Part shown: piece by piece, positions 60,751 to 64,000 of the stretch | Position numbering within the stretch: position 1 is the first letter of the stretch | Layout: every line of letters begins with the position of its first letter | Origin: CAYRHN01 sp964424115 | GTDB lineage: Bacteria; Chloroflexota; Anaerolineae; Anaerolineales; Anaerolineaceae | Reading direction: 5' to 3' | Length of the DNA: 64,000 bases | NCBI GenBank assembly: GCA_964424115.1 | Contig: CAYRHN010000019.1 | Coordinates: 1-64,000, forward strand | Notes under the pieces: generated by a model | The model's input: only the letters and a program-made list of their open reading frames with translations | What the model was told of the DNA's origin: nothing | Databases searched by the model: none | Translations under genes and position numbers: made by a program

Positions 60751-63700
60751 ATGGGTTTTAACAAATTATCCTGGTTTTGTAGATCTTTGACCCGGAGCGT
60801 TTTTCCATTAATTCTAGCGATAATGATGGCCGTCTCGCAATTTCCGCTTCAGCAGGTGAATGCGGCTGGAGCTGCTCTGACAGCCACCCCTCTCACCTGG
60901 AATGTGGTTGGGCTGGATAGCAACAATGTGAACGTCGGCCCCAGCGATTTTCCGGTAGGGGCGCGCGTGTGTAATACTGGTTCTGTGCCGGTCACCAACC
61001 TGACCTCCGAATTCAAATGGATAAATGCTACCAACCAGTATTATATCGATCTCCGGCCAAATACCGCATCTTCATATACAGTTGGCACCACCCTGGCAGT
61101 TGGGGCATGCAAAGATTACTATTATGAGATCGAGGTCAGGAGGGACTCTGGCGCGTATGACAAAGCGCGCCGCTATTCGATCGAATTCAAGGGGTATGAT
61201 GGGGCTACACCGGTCACCACCAGCACCCCGACCCCGCGCGAGATCTACGTGGAGCATTTGGTGTCTCAAGCGCGTAACTCGGTCTTGGATATCAAGCTGG
61301 ATGGAATTTCCTATGGTCCTGGCGATACGATGATATTGATGGTCGGCAAGACCTACAATATCACCCTCATTGGAAGTACCTCCACGGGGTATAACCAGTT
61401 GGAGACATTCATCAATATCCCCAATACGATATTCCGCGTCAATTCCGTTCATTCTACATATGGTCAGGTCAGCCTTGCGCCGGCCACTTCTACATTGCTG
61501 TATGCTGATTCCTGCGGATGGGATCCCAATCCTCTCAGTTCTACATACCGATCTTGTGTGATCAGCGATGGCAAGTCCGGCGGATTGGTCACCGTTCAAT
61601 ATAATGTGACCATCCTGAGCGGCGTGGGCAGCACCTATCAGATCAACTCCCTCTTCTACGACTTTTCCGGAAGCAGCTATCACTATGATTCAGACTTTTC
61701 GACCAATTTCCGTTTTGCAACGATCACCGCTCCGGTGACAATCAGTAAGAAATTTGATGACCGCTCTGTCACGCCCAACAGCGATACCGTCCTGGAATTT
61801 ACTTTGCCCAATTCGACCAATCAGGATGTGGCCCCGGTGACCTTCACTGATCCACTGCCCAATATTTCTGGTTACACCATGACGGTGGCCACCACCCCGA
61901 ATGTCACTTATTCCGCAGGCTGTACGGCCACATCGACCCTTACCGCTGACTCAGGTGCAACCAGTGTGTCCTTTAGCGGTGGGGTAAAGGCGAACAGCAC
62001 CTGCACCATCCGCGTCAGCGTGCATGTGCCGGCTTCCACACCAAACGGCACGATGGTTAATACCACTTCACCTTTGATCGTGAACGGCATCGATACCGGG
62101 CAGACAGCCAGCGCTAACCTGAATGTATCCTCGGTGTCGAGCGGAACTGGGATATGCGGGGTAAACATGGCTACCTGGGCGGTACCGACCGGAGACACCA
62201 ATCCTCCAACAGCGGTCAAGAATACCTATCTAGCCACAGCTACCGTGGCATTAGGGTATGTGTCTGCCGCAAACCAATTAACAGGAGCAATCGATACTAC
62301 TGCCGCAGATGGAAACCCGGCGCCTTCCTGGTCGATCACCGGCTTCCCCAAAGCAGCGTTAAATACCTCTACGGATCCCTATGTTCTGTTCGCCATCGAT
62401 TCGCGGATGTTCTCCGAAGTGCACATTTCGTTTGACGCCATGCGCAGCACCAAAGGTCCGGCGAATGTACAGATCCAATCTTCCACCAATGGTACCACCT
62501 GGACTGTAATTGGTACTTTTACCATCAATACTGCCTACGGAGGTTCTCCATTCGTTGACACGACTCCAACCGGGATTGCCACCAGCACCACCGGGGTAAC
62601 ATATATTCGTTTATATGGATATAATGCGTCAAATACTGGGAATGATGCAGTTTTGATCCTGGATAATATGAAGTTCACCGGTTGCGGTCCGGCTTCTATG
62701 CCCACCATCGTGAAGAATTTCAATCCCACCTTGATTGCCGAGAACATGACCTCCCGGTTAACCTTCACCCTCACCAATGCCAATGCGGTGGATTTGACCC
62801 AGGTGACCTTTACCGATACCCTGCCGGTTGGCCTGCAGGTTTCAACCACCTCAGTTAATACCAATACCTGCGGTGGGACATTTACCGCCAGCGGCACAAC
62901 CATCAACCTGACTAATGGTACGATCCCGGCCACCCCCACATCTACTTGTTCGATCAGTCTGGATGTGGTCGGCAAGGCGGCGGGGCGTTTTGAAAATGTC
63001 AGCGGTTATATCTATTCGAAGGAATCCGGCACCAATAACACCTCCAGTGGTTATGCCACTGCTACCCTGACGGTGATAGTTCCGCCAGTATTTGACAAGA
63101 ATTTTTCTCCCAGTCCAATTTATGCTGGGGATGTCACTACCCTGACCTTCACAGCCTATAATCCCAACTCGGTCCCGCTTACCGGAGTGGTTTTCACCGA
63201 CACTCTGTATACCGATGCGACGAATGGCAATCTAACGATCGCTAATCCTTCCGGTTTGGCTTCCAACGGCTGCGGTTATTCCTCCGTGCCGGTCTTGACC
63301 GGCGTCAGCGGTACCAACTTGGTTAGCATGACGAACGCCAGCATCGGCCCCGGCCAATTGTGCACGGTAGTTGTAAAGGTCACCGCGGATAAAACGTACA
63401 TGTTCCCGAATGCGGCCAATTTGGGGGTCGGCAGCATCATCGGCATACCACCCCAGGTCGCTACGGACACGCTCTCGGTCATCCCGCATTACCCCGGGAT
63501 CAGTCTGATGAAACAAATCTCGCTCAGCCCGAGCGGACCCTGGTCAAGCTTCCTGACCACTTCCCCCGGCAGCGATGTTTATTACCGCATCCAGGTGGAA
63601 AATACTGGTGATGTGACTCTGAGCAATCTCACCGTCAGCGATCCAAATATTAATCTTACTTCTTGCATCTGGCCCCCCAGCCTCCCTTCTGCCGTTTCGA

Positions 63701-64000
63701 GCAATTTGGATCCCACCGCCAGCTGCGTGGTAGGGCCGGTTACCGCAAGCAATGCAGGCGTTTTCACCAATACAGCTTCCACTTCTGGATCTTACCTGGG
63801 CACTCCCTATACTGCCACCGATACCGCTACCTACGCGATTTCAGATCTGGTACTTAACAAGAATGTTACCGAGTCCTATTTCACGGCAGCGGGAGATCTC
63901 CTGCATTATGTTTATACAGTAACCAATACCAGCACAGTTCCGCTCCTTGGGCCGGTGTCAGTAGTTGACAACCGGGTTGCACCCGTGACCTGTGACAATG
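60751..64000 (+). CDS. Giant secreted DUF11-type repeat protein, 3' partial
   Basis: From ATG 60751 (GGAGG 5 nt ahead) the frame is open to the right edge for at least 1083 codons. A signal peptide (about 1-38, ILAIMMAVSQFPLQQVNA) is followed by a jelly-roll-like region, then repeated DUF11/conserved-repeat domains with the pattern TLTFTLTN, VTFTDTLP, TCSISLDVVG. They recur about every 130-150 residues, with the fold of surface-layer or adhesin stalks. It is expected to be exported and surface-attached; the C-terminal part lies outside the window. Function beyond this is unknown. Confidence 0.9.
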   Translation, partial: MGFNKLSWFCRSLTRSVFPLILAIMMAVSQFPLQQVNAAGAALTATPLTWNVVGLDSNNVNVGPSDFPVGARVCNTGSVPVTNLTSEFKWINATNQYYIDLRPNTASSYTVGTTLAVGACKDYYYEIEVRRDSGAYDKARRYSIEFKGYDGATPVTTSTPTPREIYVEHLVSQARNSVLDIKLDGISYGPGDTMILMVGKTYNITLIGSTSTGYNQLETFINIPNTIFRVNSVHSTYGQVSLAPATSTLLYADSCGWDPNPLSSTYRSCVISDGKSGGLVTVQYNVTILSGVGSTYQINSLFYDFSGSSYHYDSDFSTNFRFATITAPVTISKKFDDRSVTPNSDTVLEFTLPNSTNQDVAPVTFTDPLPNISGYTMTVATTPNVTYSAGCTATSTLTADSGATSVSFSGGVKANSTCTIRVSVHVPASTPNGTMVNTTSPLIVNGIDTGQTASANLNVSSVSSGTGICGVNMATWAVPTGDTNPPTAVKNTYLATATVALGYVSAANQLTGAIDTTAADGNPAPSWSITGFPKAALNTSTDPYVLFAIDSRMFSEVHISFDAMRSTKGPANVQIQSSTNGTTWTVIGTFTINTAYGGSPFVDTTPTGIATSTTGVTYIRLYGYNASNTGNDAVLILDNMKFTGCGPASMPTIVKNFNPTLIAENMTSRLTFTLTNANAVDLTQVTFTDTLPVGLQVSTTSVNTNTCGGTFTASGTTINLTNGTIPATPTSTCSISLDVVGKAAGRFENVSGYIYSKESGTNNTSSGYATATLTVIVPPVFDKNFSPSPIYAGDVTTLTFTAYNPNSVPLTGVVFTDTLYTDATNGNLTIANPSGLASNGCGYSSVPVLTGVSGTNLVSMTNASIGPGQLCTVVVKVTADKTYMFPNAANLGVGSIIGIPPQVATDTLSVIPHYPGISLMKQISLSPSGPWSSFLTTSPGSDVYYRIQVENTGDVTLSNLTVSDPNINLTSCIWPPSLPSAVSSNLDPTASCVVGPVTASNAGVFTNTASTSGSYLGTPYTATDTATYAISDLVLNKNVTESYFTAAGDLLHYVYTVTNTSTVPLLGPVSVVDNRVAPVTCDN

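Overview
This 64 kb window reads as one stretch of a bacterial chromosome, most like an Anaerolineae-type Chloroflexota. That placement is an inference from protein style (large secreted beta-helix/DUF11 proteins, DPGTGS small protein, CruF-like carotenoid gene, permuted glycosyl transferase fusion); there is no rRNA or other marker gene. I see no tRNA, CRISPR, insertion sequence or phage gene. Both ends are cut inside giant secreted-protein genes.

Region by region. (1) 1-4591 (minus): a giant secreted protein with cadherin-like, beta-helix and YDG/MBG-type repeats, running off the left edge. A NusG/RfaH-like antiterminator lies upstream of it. (2) 5626-29429: a metallophosphoesterase, then an exopolysaccharide locus. 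It holds a Wzc-type tyrosine kinase, a beta-helix protein, two P-loop proteins, a flippase, an O-antigen ligase/polymerase, three GT4 glycosyltransferases, a formyltransferase/propeller protein, a FemAB-like acyltransferase, a pectate-lyase-like protein, a permuted initiating sugar transferase fused to a degenerate GGDEF domain, and a dehydratase/nucleotidyltransferase/aminotransferase trio. A strong terminator ends it. (3) 29565-33473: a HEAT-repeat protein, then a minus-strand operon headed by a peroxiredoxin-like gene with an in-frame UGA exactly at the catalytic Cys codon (candidate selenoprotein). (4) 33644-39914: a CarH-type B12 photoreceptor regulator, a second thioredoxin-fold protein, a MacAB-like exporter and a photolyase. 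The divergent promoter region between (3) and (4) carries CarH-like 11-bp repeats. (5) 40047-45714: a class II aldolase / class III aminotransferase / FGGY kinase / MFS operon, divergent from a TetR regulator with two palindromic operators. (6) 45721-50255: a thiol/sulfur redox island (CsoR/CstR-type regulator, thioredoxin reductase, two thioredoxins, rhodanese, DUF2892) next to a DsrE-family gene with an in-frame UGA in a CxxC position. (7) 50429-60548: a thioesterase, two paralogous membrane phosphatase/sulfatase-superfamily proteins around an uncalled 55-aa gene, a methyltransferase, a carotenoid hydratase-like protein, a DinB-like protein and a flavodoxin-like reductase. (8) 60751-end: a giant DUF11-type secreted protein.

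The most notable signals are two candidate selenoproteins within 17 kb, each with a hairpin 16-25 nt after the UGA that fits a bacterial SECIS; a probable light- and B12-controlled regulon linking one of them to a photolyase; and an initiating sugar transferase that appears to carry its own cyclic-di-GMP I-site. Two genes (the NusG-like and the DsrE-like) also show single-base frame breaks at homopolymer runs, which may be assembly errors.
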